Assembly: GCA_030672805.1 (NCBI GenBank)
Contig: DAOVFR010000020.1
Location: 1 to 18,131 of the forward strand
Length of the DNA stretch: 18,131 nt
Source: Candidatus Krumholzibacteriota bacterium
GTDB lineage: Bacteria; Krumholzibacteriota; Krumholzibacteriia; Krumholzibacteriales; Krumholzibacteriaceae
Direction: 5' to 3'
In this document: in pieces, positions 7,693-14,230 of the stretch
How the letters are laid out: each line of letters opens with the position of its first letter
How positions within the stretch are numbered: position 1 is the first letter of the stretch
The notes under the pieces: model-generated
The model's input: the letters and a program-made list of their open reading frames with translations, nothing else
The model's database searches: none
Told to the model about the DNA's origin: nothing
Program-made: the position numbers and the translations under genes

Positions 7693-8856
7693 CTACCCGT
7701 CCCGTGTCCGCCGGATAATCGACCGGTAGACCTGGACTGTCCGGTCTCCCCAGATGTCGATGTCAAAGCGCTCCATCACCCTCACCCGGGCCTCCCTTCC
7801 AAGCCCGGTACGGGCCGCTTCGTCTTCCGCCAGTTCCCCGATGGCGCGGCACATGGCCTCCTCGTCCCCTTCCTTCACCAGCCGGCCCGTTTTACCGAGA
7901 ACAACCCCGATCCCCCCGACGTCGCTTGCGACGCAGGGAAGCCCCGATGCCATCGCTTCGAGGATGACCATGGGAACACCCTCGGTACGGGACGGAAGAA
8001 CGAAGATATCGAACAGGGGAAACAGTTCCTCGGTGCGGTCGCTGTAGCCCGGCAGCGCGATCGACCGATCGAGACCAAGTTCTCCGGCGAGCTCGACAAG
8101 AGAACCGCGCTCGGGACCTTCCCCGATAATCACCGTCTTCAGCTCGCGACCCCGCCCGGAATGACCGCCGGCGAGGCGTGCCGCGGCCCTGATGAGGAGG
8201 GAGTAGTTCTTTACAGGCTTGAGGCCCCCGATGGAACCGACGAGCAGGGCGGACGCCGGATCGGAACCGGGGAAAAGGTTCCTGAAAAGTTCCTTTCTTT
8301 TCTCATCCCGTTTTCTCCCCTCGAGCGGGCGGAACCTCCTCGTGTCGACGCCGTTCGGGATCGTCTCGACCCGGTCACTGCTGTATCCCTGGGTAAGAGC
8401 CTCGGACGCCGCATCTCCGCTTACCGCTATTATGCGTGAGAAGCGCCCGTGGATAGCGGTGATTGCATACCTGCGCCATCCGTTGAACTCGAGCCCCGCG
8501 CTGTGCCTGGTAGCCACAAGCGGCACCCGGTGGACGAGCGCGGAGGCAGCGGCCACCATCTCAGCGTGGTACAGGTGTGCGTGGATCAGGTCGGGCCCGA
8601 CCCCCCGCACGATCCTGGAAAGGGTATGGAATTTTCGTGGAACGCTGAGCTGACGGAGTGATGCAAGCGGCAGCCTGTAGAGGGAAACGCCGTCCATGAG
8701 GAACTCGCTCTCGAGACCGTCCTCCCTCGCGGACAGGGTGCACACGGCCGGCGCGTGGCCGCGGGAAGCCAGGTAACGGCAGAGGTTGAGCAGATGGTTC
8801 TCGGCCCCGCCGCAGCGAAGTGCGCTGATGAAGAATAGAATGCGGTAGGAATCCAT
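7693..8856 (-). CDS. Glycosyltransferase family 4 (GT-B fold)
   Basis: A 387-aa GT4 retaining glycosyltransferase that moves a sugar from a nucleotide donor onto a growing cell-surface glycan or lipid carrier. The N-terminal Rossmann half has RILFFISALRCGGAENHLLNL with the family's G-G-A-E motif (residues 16-19), DLIHAHLYHAEM (89-100) and PNGVDTRRF (168-175). The C-terminal half has the donor-binding E-x7-E motif, E292 to E300 in EGVPMVILEAMASGLP, followed by CVASDVGG. There is no transmembrane segment, so it is cytoplasmic or membrane-associated. It starts 13 bases after the end of the GT2 gene on the same strand, so the pair is an operon. The ATG at 8856 has only a poor ribosome site, which suggests coupling to the GT2 gene. 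Donor and acceptor cannot be read from the sequence. Confidence 0.93.
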   Translation of the reverse strand: MDSYRILFFISALRCGGAENHLLNLCRYLASRGHAPAVCTLSAREDGLESEFLMDGVSLYRLPLASLRQLSVPRKFHTLSRIVRGVGPDLIHAHLYHAEMVAAASALVHRVPLVATRHSAGLEFNGWRRYAITAIHGRFSRIIAVSGDAASEALTQGYSSDRVETIPNGVDTRRFRPLEGRKRDEKRKELFRNLFPGSDPASALLVGSIGGLKPVKNYSLLIRAAARLAGGHSGRGRELKTVIIGEGPERGSLVELAGELGLDRSIALPGYSDRTEELFPLFDIFVLPSRTEGVPMVILEAMASGLPCVASDVGGIGVVLGKTGRLVKEGDEEAMCRAIGELAEDEAARTGLGREARVRVMERFDIDIWGDRTVQVYRSIIRRTRDG

Positions 8857-8869
8857 TGAAGACGCGCGC

Positions 8870-10129
8870 TTACGTGATCTTTTCCAGGTTCTCCACTCGT
8901 TGTTTCCTGTTTTTCGAGAATGTCACCTGTTTTTTCCCCTCGATCACCTGGAGCCGCGGCGTCGTGAATGCCTGCCTGTGGACCGCCCTGGTCGTTTCCG
9001 CCTTTTCCCAGACGGAGAAACGGCTTCCGCCCAGGTAGGTAACCACGGCCACGAGGGCGGCGCCATTCACCATGACGAAGTAGAACGGTATGAAGAAGAT
9101 CTTCGACCGCACCTTCCCGCGCCTGAGCAAGGCTCCGACGGCGGCGGACAGGTAAAACAGGTTCTGAAGCATGAATGTCGCCAGGAAGAACGGCTCGTGG
9201 AGAAGCAGAATGTTCGAGACATAGAAGAGCGGGAAGAGCGGCCCGATCCACCATCGCAGGAGTTTCCTCGATATGAACTGAAAGATCCTTAGCGCTCCTC
9301 CAAACCGTCCCCGAAGGTGTTTGAAACCGGTCATGCCGCGTATGATAATGCGGCGTTTACGTTTGAATTCCTCCCTGAAGAAATAGGTGGACCGCTCGTA
9401 GGCAACCGCATCGTACTCGAACACGACACCGTATCCCTGGGACGCTATGTCGGCGGGAATCTGGAAATCGTTTGCCACATCCCGCAGTATAGGCCGGAAG
9501 AGATTCCTCCTGATGGCGAATATCGGGCCCGTCGCCACCAGGACAGAGCGGAGCCTGCTCTCGAGCCGGTTCAGAAGCGACTCGTACCGCCAGTAGAGGC
9601 TCTCCCCCTTGCCGACATACGAATGGTTATCGAGGTATCTGAGGTGCCCCACGACGCATCCGACGCCCTCGTACTCAAAATTCCTTATGAGCTTGGTGAC
9701 CGCGTCCTTCTCGAAAAAGGCGTTGGCGTCGGAGAAAACGACAATCTCTTCCTCGATCCCGAGCACGGTCCTGTTCAGTGTGGAGCTTTTCCCCTCACGC
9801 TTCTTGAACGATTTTAGCACCACGTTGGCGCCCTCGTACTCACGGACGATGTTGTTGGTGCCATCGTTGGAGCCGTCACTCGCTATAACGATGCACAGCC
9901 TGTTCTTCGGATAGTCCAGCTCGAGGGCGTTCTCGATCCTCTTCCTGATGATGCGCTCCTCGTTGTGAGCCGAGATCACGAGGGCCACCGTGGGATGGTC
10001 CCGTATCTCCGGGATCCGCTTCCGGCTCTTGAACAACCCGAGGATGAACAGTACGACGGGGTACCCGGCATACGTGTAGCATACAAGTGTAATTATCGAG
10101 AAAAACAGGAGCTTGGCCGCAACATCCAT
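8870..10129 (-). CDS. Membrane-embedded glycosyltransferase family 2
   Basis: A 419-aa processive-type GT2 related to hyaluronan/cellulose-synthase-like enzymes. One membrane segment (about 5-32) precedes a GT-A catalytic domain with ALVISAHNEE (49-58), ASDGSNDGT (83-91), a DxD-like D134-A-N136 in VFSDANAF, N220-D221 where such enzymes usually have an acidic 'ED', and a basic F-K-R-K-R-R (255-260) in the place of QxxRW. Three or so membrane segments follow (about 296-312, 316-336, 344-366). The substitutions around QxxRW mean the enzyme may add single sugars instead of polymerising. Starts at 10144 (TTG), 10135 and 10129 are in frame; ATG 10129 is best, with GGAGG six bases before it. The promoter at 10318-10346 gives a leader of about 190 bases. 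Its partner is the downstream GT4 gene. Confidence 0.9.
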   Translation of the reverse strand: MDVAAKLLFFSIITLVCYTYAGYPVVLFILGLFKSRKRIPEIRDHPTVALVISAHNEERIIRKRIENALELDYPKNRLCIVIASDGSNDGTNNIVREYEGANVVLKSFKKREGKSSTLNRTVLGIEEEIVVFSDANAFFEKDAVTKLIRNFEYEGVGCVVGHLRYLDNHSYVGKGESLYWRYESLLNRLESRLRSVLVATGPIFAIRRNLFRPILRDVANDFQIPADIASQGYGVVFEYDAVAYERSTYFFREEFKRKRRIIIRGMTGFKHLRGRFGGALRIFQFISRKLLRWWIGPLFPLFYVSNILLLHEPFFLATFMLQNLFYLSAAVGALLRRGKVRSKIFFIPFYFVMVNGAALVAVVTYLGGSRFSVWEKAETTRAVHRQAFTTPRLQVIEGKKQVTFSKNRKQRVENLEKIT

Positions 10130-10317
10130 CAACATCCTCCGCAATTTCTGACGGTATCAATTACTAATATCATATCCCTGTATTTCTTCAACAGTTTATT
10201 ACCGGGGCATATATAAAAACACGCCACCTGTCTCCCTCACCATTCCATCGACCGAGTCGTCGTTGCTGATAACCGGAAACAGTAGCGCTTGTCTCTATAT
10301 GACTCCTTTGCACCGAT

Positions 10318-10346
10318 AATATACAACGTCATGGTCCACGCGTCAA
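10318..10346 (-). promoter_or_regulatory. Sigma-70-type promoter for the GT2-GT4 operon
   Basis: On the minus strand TTGACG (10346-10341) and TATATT (10323-10318) are separated by exactly 17 bases. Both hexamers match the consensus at five of six positions. Transcription would start near 10311, leaving an untranslated leader of about 180 bases before the GT2 start at 10129. Confidence 0.65.
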
Positions 10347-10444
10347 CACACCGTTCGCTCCGGCAACAATGGTGATAAACATATCGCGTTGTAAATACGT
10401 CAATTACCGTGATTCCGCCGTGATCCCCAATTTTCTTTTTACCC

Positions 10445-10474
10445 TTGACAGGGAAGGGGTGACTTGAGGATATT
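10445..10474 (+). promoter_or_regulatory. Probable promoter of the lyase homologue
   Basis: A perfect TTGACA (10445-10450) lies 18 bases before GATATT (10469-10474), or 17 before GGATAT. The -10 box is weak (four of six). The predicted RNA start is near 10481, giving a leader of about 28 bases that carries the strong ribosome site GGAGGTGA at 10498-10505. Confidence 0.5.
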
Positions 10475-10508
10475 CAACCCTGCACTGTTCAATCCCGGAG
10501 GTGATTCC

Positions 10509-12053
10509 TTGGCGAAACGAGTCATTCTGGACGGCGAACATCTGACCCTTGAAGATGTGCATCGCGTTGCGCGGATGAAGGCGCGTGTTACGGTGTCGCC
10601 TGAGGCGAAAAAAAAAGTCCGTGAGTGCTGGAAAATTGCGGCGAAACTGCTCGCGAAGGGAGCATCCGTCTACGGTATCACAACGGGCGTGCCCGGACTT
10701 GCGGGTCCTCCCGCTCCTGACGACCCAAACGGCACGGTCCAGAAACGGATCATATTTTCTCACTCCGCAAATGTCGGCAAACCGCTGCCGGCCGATATTG
10801 TTCGTGCCGCAATCCTCTGCAGGGCAAACACCATCGCGAAAGGGTATTCCGCGGTTCGTCTCAAGCTGCTCGATTCGATGGTCGGCCTCCTGAACAGGGA
10901 CGTGACGCCGCTCGTGAACGGGAAGGGCAAAGGGAGCACGAACGACGATCTCTCCTCCCTGTCGCAGATCGCCGATGTGATCAGGGGCGGCGCCTGGACA
11001 TTCTATGCGGACAGACTCACTCCCGGCACGCTCGCCCTGAAGAGGGCCGGAGTCAAACCGGTCGACCTGAGCATACGTGAAGCGCTCGGAATCATAAATG
11101 GCTCCCAGATGACGACCGGTCAGATGGCGCTCGCGTGCCATGATGCGGAGAACGTGTTCAAGAACGCCATCATCGCCTCCACAATGACGATCGAGGCCCT
11201 CCGTTGCAACCCGGGCGCTTTCGACGAGCGGCTTCACGCGGTGCGGCCGTTCCCGGGACAGGTCGCCGTCGCCGCATCGATCCGGACGCTGACCGCCGAC
11301 TCCGCGATAATGCCAACCTCGGAGGAAAACGTAACGTATGACTACGGCCTCCGATGCACACCACAGATACTCGGGCCGAGCCTCGACGCGTTCGCCTGCA
11401 CGAAACGCAAGGTCATCACCGAGATGAACGCCGCCGCCGACAACCCGCTCTTCTTCACCGGCAACGGTGAATTCGTCAACGGGGGCAATTTCCACGGCCA
11501 GCCGATCGGCATGGCAGCCGATTTTCTCACGATCGCCCTCGCGGAAGCGGCAAGTCTCAGCGAACGGCATACCAACCGGCTCCTGAAACCCTCACCGTGC
11601 GGCCTGCCGGACTTTCTCGCGAACGGCCGCGAACCAGGCGCCGGTCTCAGGTTCGCGCAGCATACCGCCGCTGCGCTCGTCAGCGAAAACAGGGTCCTCT
11701 CACATCCCGGTGTGGTCGATTCGATCAGTGTATCGGCCGACCTCGGCGACTATGTGAACATGGGACAGATCTCCGTGCGGAAACTCGGCAGTGTCCTGGA
11801 AAACACGATCACGGTGATCGCGATAGAGATGATGGCGGCAGCCCAGGCGCTCGACTTCAGGAAACCGAAGAAACCCGGCAGGGGAACGAGAGCGGCATAC
11901 CGCCGTATCCGAAAGGCCGTCGATCACTTCGACGGCGACAGGCCGCTTCATATCGACATCGCCGGCATCCTGGAGCTGGTTCGCGGCGGCGAGGTCGTTG
12001 GATCGGTCGAACGGGCCACGGGGCGGATCGACCTCGGCGATTATTCCCGGTAG
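10509..12053 (+). CDS. Histidine/phenylalanine ammonia-lyase family protein lacking the MIO triad
   Basis: A 514-aa protein, the normal length of bacterial HutH. Start: TTG at 10509, seven bases after an almost perfect ribosome site GGAGGTGATT; an in-frame TTG at 10464 lies inside the putative promoter and was rejected. Aligned by eye with HutH, the active-site signatures are kept: Y55 in YGITTG, H85 in FSHSANVG, N197-G-S-Q200 in INGSQ, Y279 and R282 in YDYGLRCTPQ, EMNAAADNPLFF (305-316), GGNFHG (325-330) and E393 in SENRVLSHP. The MIO loop is not kept: canonical G-x-x-G-A-S-G-D-L is replaced by G-K-G-S-T144-N145-D146-D147-L148. Without the serine of A-S-G the usual MIO cofactor should not form. 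Ergothionase, as I recall, is a family member that eliminates trimethylamine without MIO, so a different leaving group is a sensible idea. Substrate unknown. Monocistronic, convergent with the propeller gene. Confidence 0.88.
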   Translation: MAKRVILDGEHLTLEDVHRVARMKARVTVSPEAKKKVRECWKIAAKLLAKGASVYGITTGVPGLAGPPAPDDPNGTVQKRIIFSHSANVGKPLPADIVRAAILCRANTIAKGYSAVRLKLLDSMVGLLNRDVTPLVNGKGKGSTNDDLSSLSQIADVIRGGAWTFYADRLTPGTLALKRAGVKPVDLSIREALGIINGSQMTTGQMALACHDAENVFKNAIIASTMTIEALRCNPGAFDERLHAVRPFPGQVAVAASIRTLTADSAIMPTSEENVTYDYGLRCTPQILGPSLDAFACTKRKVITEMNAAADNPLFFTGNGEFVNGGNFHGQPIGMAADFLTIALAEAASLSERHTNRLLKPSPCGLPDFLANGREPGAGLRFAQHTAAALVSENRVLSHPGVVDSISVSADLGDYVNMGQISVRKLGSVLENTITVIAIEMMAAAQALDFRKPKKPGRGTRAAYRRIRKAVDHFDGDRPLHIDIAGILELVRGGEVVGSVERATGRIDLGDYSR

Positions 12054-12069
12054 GATTCGAGTATCGTGA

Positions 12070-14094
12070 TCAGCGCGATGGATGGTGGATGAACCGGACC
12101 GCACCGCCCGACTGCGTCCCGATCCATACGTCGCCCGCCGCGTCCTCAACGATCGCGAGCACCGTCCCGTCGGACAGGCCTTGCTGCCGGTCGACCCCGT
12201 GCCACGTGCCGCGCCTGCTGATGAAAACGCCGTGGCGCGCGGTCCCGAGCCACACGTCCCCTCTGCTCGAGCCCATGATCACCGTTGGCTCGATCTCTCC
12301 ATCGACGGCCGGGGGATACATTATCTGCCACCCGGATTCCGAATAACGGTAGACCGCATCGCTCCTTCCGACCAGGCAGTTCCCGGTCCCATCCAGCCCG
12401 ATACAAACCTTCCGATCGGCCTCCCGGGAAGCACTCCGGCCGTCATACAGGCCCAGAAAGCGGATGGCGGGATCGAGCCGCGGGAGGGAATCGGCCTGCG
12501 GCTGCCGTTTCTCCGCGTCTCCTTCCTGCACCGGGAGAATGACCTCCTGCCACGAATCACCGGTAAAACGGGCGATCCCGCCGCAGGCCGTCATGACCCA
12601 CATCGTCCCGGAACGATCCTCGATGATGTTCTCGATCCGCATATCGGGAAGACCGCTTTCACCGTTGTAGTGCACCCAGCCCCTGCCGGTCAGCCTGAGA
12701 ACACCCCTTTCGAATGCTCCGAACCAGATATCACCCGAACCATCCCTGATCGAAACCGTGAAATGCTCGGTGGGGAGTCCCTGTCTCCGGTCAAAGATCT
12801 TCCATGCCTGGCCGTCATAATGGAGCAGTCCGAAGCGCGTCACCACCCATACCTCGTCACCGTATACGGTGACATCCTCTATCGCCCCCCCGTAGACCCC
12901 CTTGGGGAGCTCGACCCGTTCGATGCCGCCTCGTTTTACAAACAGCCCGCTGCCGGTCAGGAACCATAGCTCCCCGGCCGCCGGGCGGATCCTCGCGACA
13001 CGTCCGGAGGGAAACGCCTGCGGGACGTGGATCTCCCCGACAGTATCGCGCGAGAGGTACAGGATGGTTCCCTCGTCCGTTCCCAGGTAGGCACCCCCCT
13101 CCACATCATGAAAACACGAGAGAAAATTATACCGTGCGGCGGAATATCCGGAAAGACGCAGCGGTGTCCATCCCGACCCGTCGAAGATACTCACCCCACC
13201 CTTGCCGACCGCCCAGATCCTGCCCGTCGGGTCGAGGCTGAAAGCGTTGATATCCCAATTCGGCAGACCGTCGTTCGGCCCGTACCGTCCCACCCTGCCG
13301 AGGTTGTACACCGCCACCCCCTGCATCGCGATCGCACAGTAGAGGCGGCCTCCCTCATCGAATAGAATGTCCCTCACCGCGCCGATCGGCAGGCGGCTTC
13401 CGTACCTCATTGACATCCAGTGAAGGGTATCCGCCATGCAGAGACCGCTCGCGGTGGCAAACCACACCGTGCAGGGATTCTCCTCGATGACGGAGAGAAC
13501 ACGGTCGTCGAAAAGGGAATCGGCCCTCGCGAAAACCGTTATCGAGTCGCCCTCCACGCAGGCGGCGCCTCGGCCGTAAGAACCGAGCCACATCCGTCCC
13601 TCGCCGTGGGAGATATCCGTTACGTCCTCGAAGAAGCGGTTCGATGTTACCGTGTAGTGGAGCCACGCCCCTCCCCTTCTGATGCTTACTCCCCTGTCCC
13701 CGCCGACCAAGAGGGCCCCTTTTTCATCGAAGGCGATCGATCGAACCGATCTCGAAACCGGGCCGCTTACGGCCGCCGTGGAATCCTCCGTCACGCTGTA
13801 GGCAAACAGCCCTCCATCCGTACCTATCCACAGAGTATCGCCGGCCGCCGCGAGTGCCGTGACCCGCTGCGCGGGCGAGTACGCCACGATCCGCGCCGGA
13901 AAGGTCGATGCCGCGATCCCCCGGCCGGTGTAAAGGGGATAGCGCGTTCCCGTTTCCACCCAGCCGGCGCGCGGCGGCAGCCCGGTCTCGCTTCCGGACC
14001 CCTGTCCCCCCGCGGTGCCCGCGCCGAGCATGAGCAGCAGCATGGGGCATATCAAGCGACCCCGCACAATTCCGTATGCATATCCTGTATTCAT
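12070..14094 (-). CDS. Exported multi-blade beta-propeller protein (reg_prop repeats)
   Basis: A 674-aa protein with a signal-peptide-like start (LICPMLLLMLGAGTAGG) followed by about 13-14 repeats of the pattern 'D-x-x-G-x-(I/L/M)-W-x-G-T-x-x-G-(G/L)-(V/L)', for example GDTLWIGTDGGLF, GRMWLGSYGRGA, DEVWVVTRFGLLHYDG, GDIWFGAFERGVLRL, GTMWVMTACGGIARF, GDVWLGTARHGVF and GDVWIGTQSGGAV. This is the two-component-regulator propeller repeat, normally the periplasmic sensor half of hybrid histidine kinases. Here nothing follows the last blade, so there is no Y_Y_Y, kinase or DNA-binding domain. Fourteen blades would make two seven-bladed propellers. Start choice: ATG 14094 gives the signal peptide but has no ribosome site. 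ATG 14181 has GAAGGA two bases before it and would add 29 residues encoded by a duplicated DNA segment. It lies downstream of the peptidase gene. Confidence 0.85.
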   Translation of the reverse strand: MNTGYAYGIVRGRLICPMLLLMLGAGTAGGQGSGSETGLPPRAGWVETGTRYPLYTGRGIAASTFPARIVAYSPAQRVTALAAAGDTLWIGTDGGLFAYSVTEDSTAAVSGPVSRSVRSIAFDEKGALLVGGDRGVSIRRGGAWLHYTVTSNRFFEDVTDISHGEGRMWLGSYGRGAACVEGDSITVFARADSLFDDRVLSVIEENPCTVWFATASGLCMADTLHWMSMRYGSRLPIGAVRDILFDEGGRLYCAIAMQGVAVYNLGRVGRYGPNDGLPNWDINAFSLDPTGRIWAVGKGGVSIFDGSGWTPLRLSGYSAARYNFLSCFHDVEGGAYLGTDEGTILYLSRDTVGEIHVPQAFPSGRVARIRPAAGELWFLTGSGLFVKRGGIERVELPKGVYGGAIEDVTVYGDEVWVVTRFGLLHYDGQAWKIFDRRQGLPTEHFTVSIRDGSGDIWFGAFERGVLRLTGRGWVHYNGESGLPDMRIENIIEDRSGTMWVMTACGGIARFTGDSWQEVILPVQEGDAEKRQPQADSLPRLDPAIRFLGLYDGRSASREADRKVCIGLDGTGNCLVGRSDAVYRYSESGWQIMYPPAVDGEIEPTVIMGSSRGDVWLGTARHGVFISRRGTWHGVDRQQGLSDGTVLAIVEDAAGDVWIGTQSGGAVRFIHHPSR

Positions 14095-14095
14095 G

Positions 14096-14170
14096 GTCGA
14101 GCAGGCCGGCTTCGCCGTGCGACACCCCGGACGGCTCCCCGTCCAGCGCCCCGGCGGCGAGGAAGCCGCC
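14096..14170. repeat. 75-base direct repeat, copy 1 (intergenic)
   Basis: These 75 bases match 14395-14469 at 67 positions with no gap (offset 299). Copy 1 lies between the peptidase stop and the propeller start. It corresponds to a fragment of the peptidase gene: in one minus frame it still reads GGFLAAGALDGEPSGVSHGEAGLLD, against GGFLAAEALDRKLFEVSHGEAGLLD in the gene. All eight differences (14123, 14127, 14130, 14133, 14137, 14140, 14151, 14159) are transitions with G or C in copy 1. Confidence 0.9.
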
Positions 14171-14201
14171 CGTGAAAACATGGTCCTTCGAATTCTATGT
14201 G

Positions 14202-14230
14202 AATGTATTACGGGGAGGATGATTATTCAA
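14202..14230 (-). promoter_or_regulatory. Possible promoter of the propeller gene
   Basis: On the minus strand TTGAAT (14230-14225) and TACATT (14207-14202) are separated by 17 bases, each matching the consensus at four of six positions. The -35 overlaps the last codon of the peptidase gene. RNA would start near 14195, so an ATG at 14181 would have a leader of only about 14 bases and ATG 14094 one of about 100 bases that includes the duplicated segment. Confidence 0.35.

Larger units (their letters stand above)
10130..10508. other. Divergent AT-rich regulatory region between GT2 and the lyase homologue
   Basis: About 380 bases without a convincing gene, clearly richer in A+T than the genes on either side. 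It contains the minus-strand promoter for the glycosyltransferases (10318-10346) and a plus-strand promoter for the lyase (10445-10474). The roughly 180-base leader between the minus promoter and GT2 shows no riboswitch class that I recognise, no T-tailed hairpin, and no small open reading frame longer than a few codons with a ribosome site. Confidence 0.7.

Noticed and set aside
10935..10940. Using Gly142-Ser143-Thr144 as a shifted MIO triad
   Set aside because: MIO formation needs X-Ser-Gly with a glycine after the serine, and the conserved D-L anchor places this serine one position away from the normal site.
10404..11570. 388-codon minus-strand open frame opposite the ammonia-lyase homologue
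   Set aside because: The plus-strand lyase has clear family motifs throughout; the opposite frame is a codon-bias shadow.
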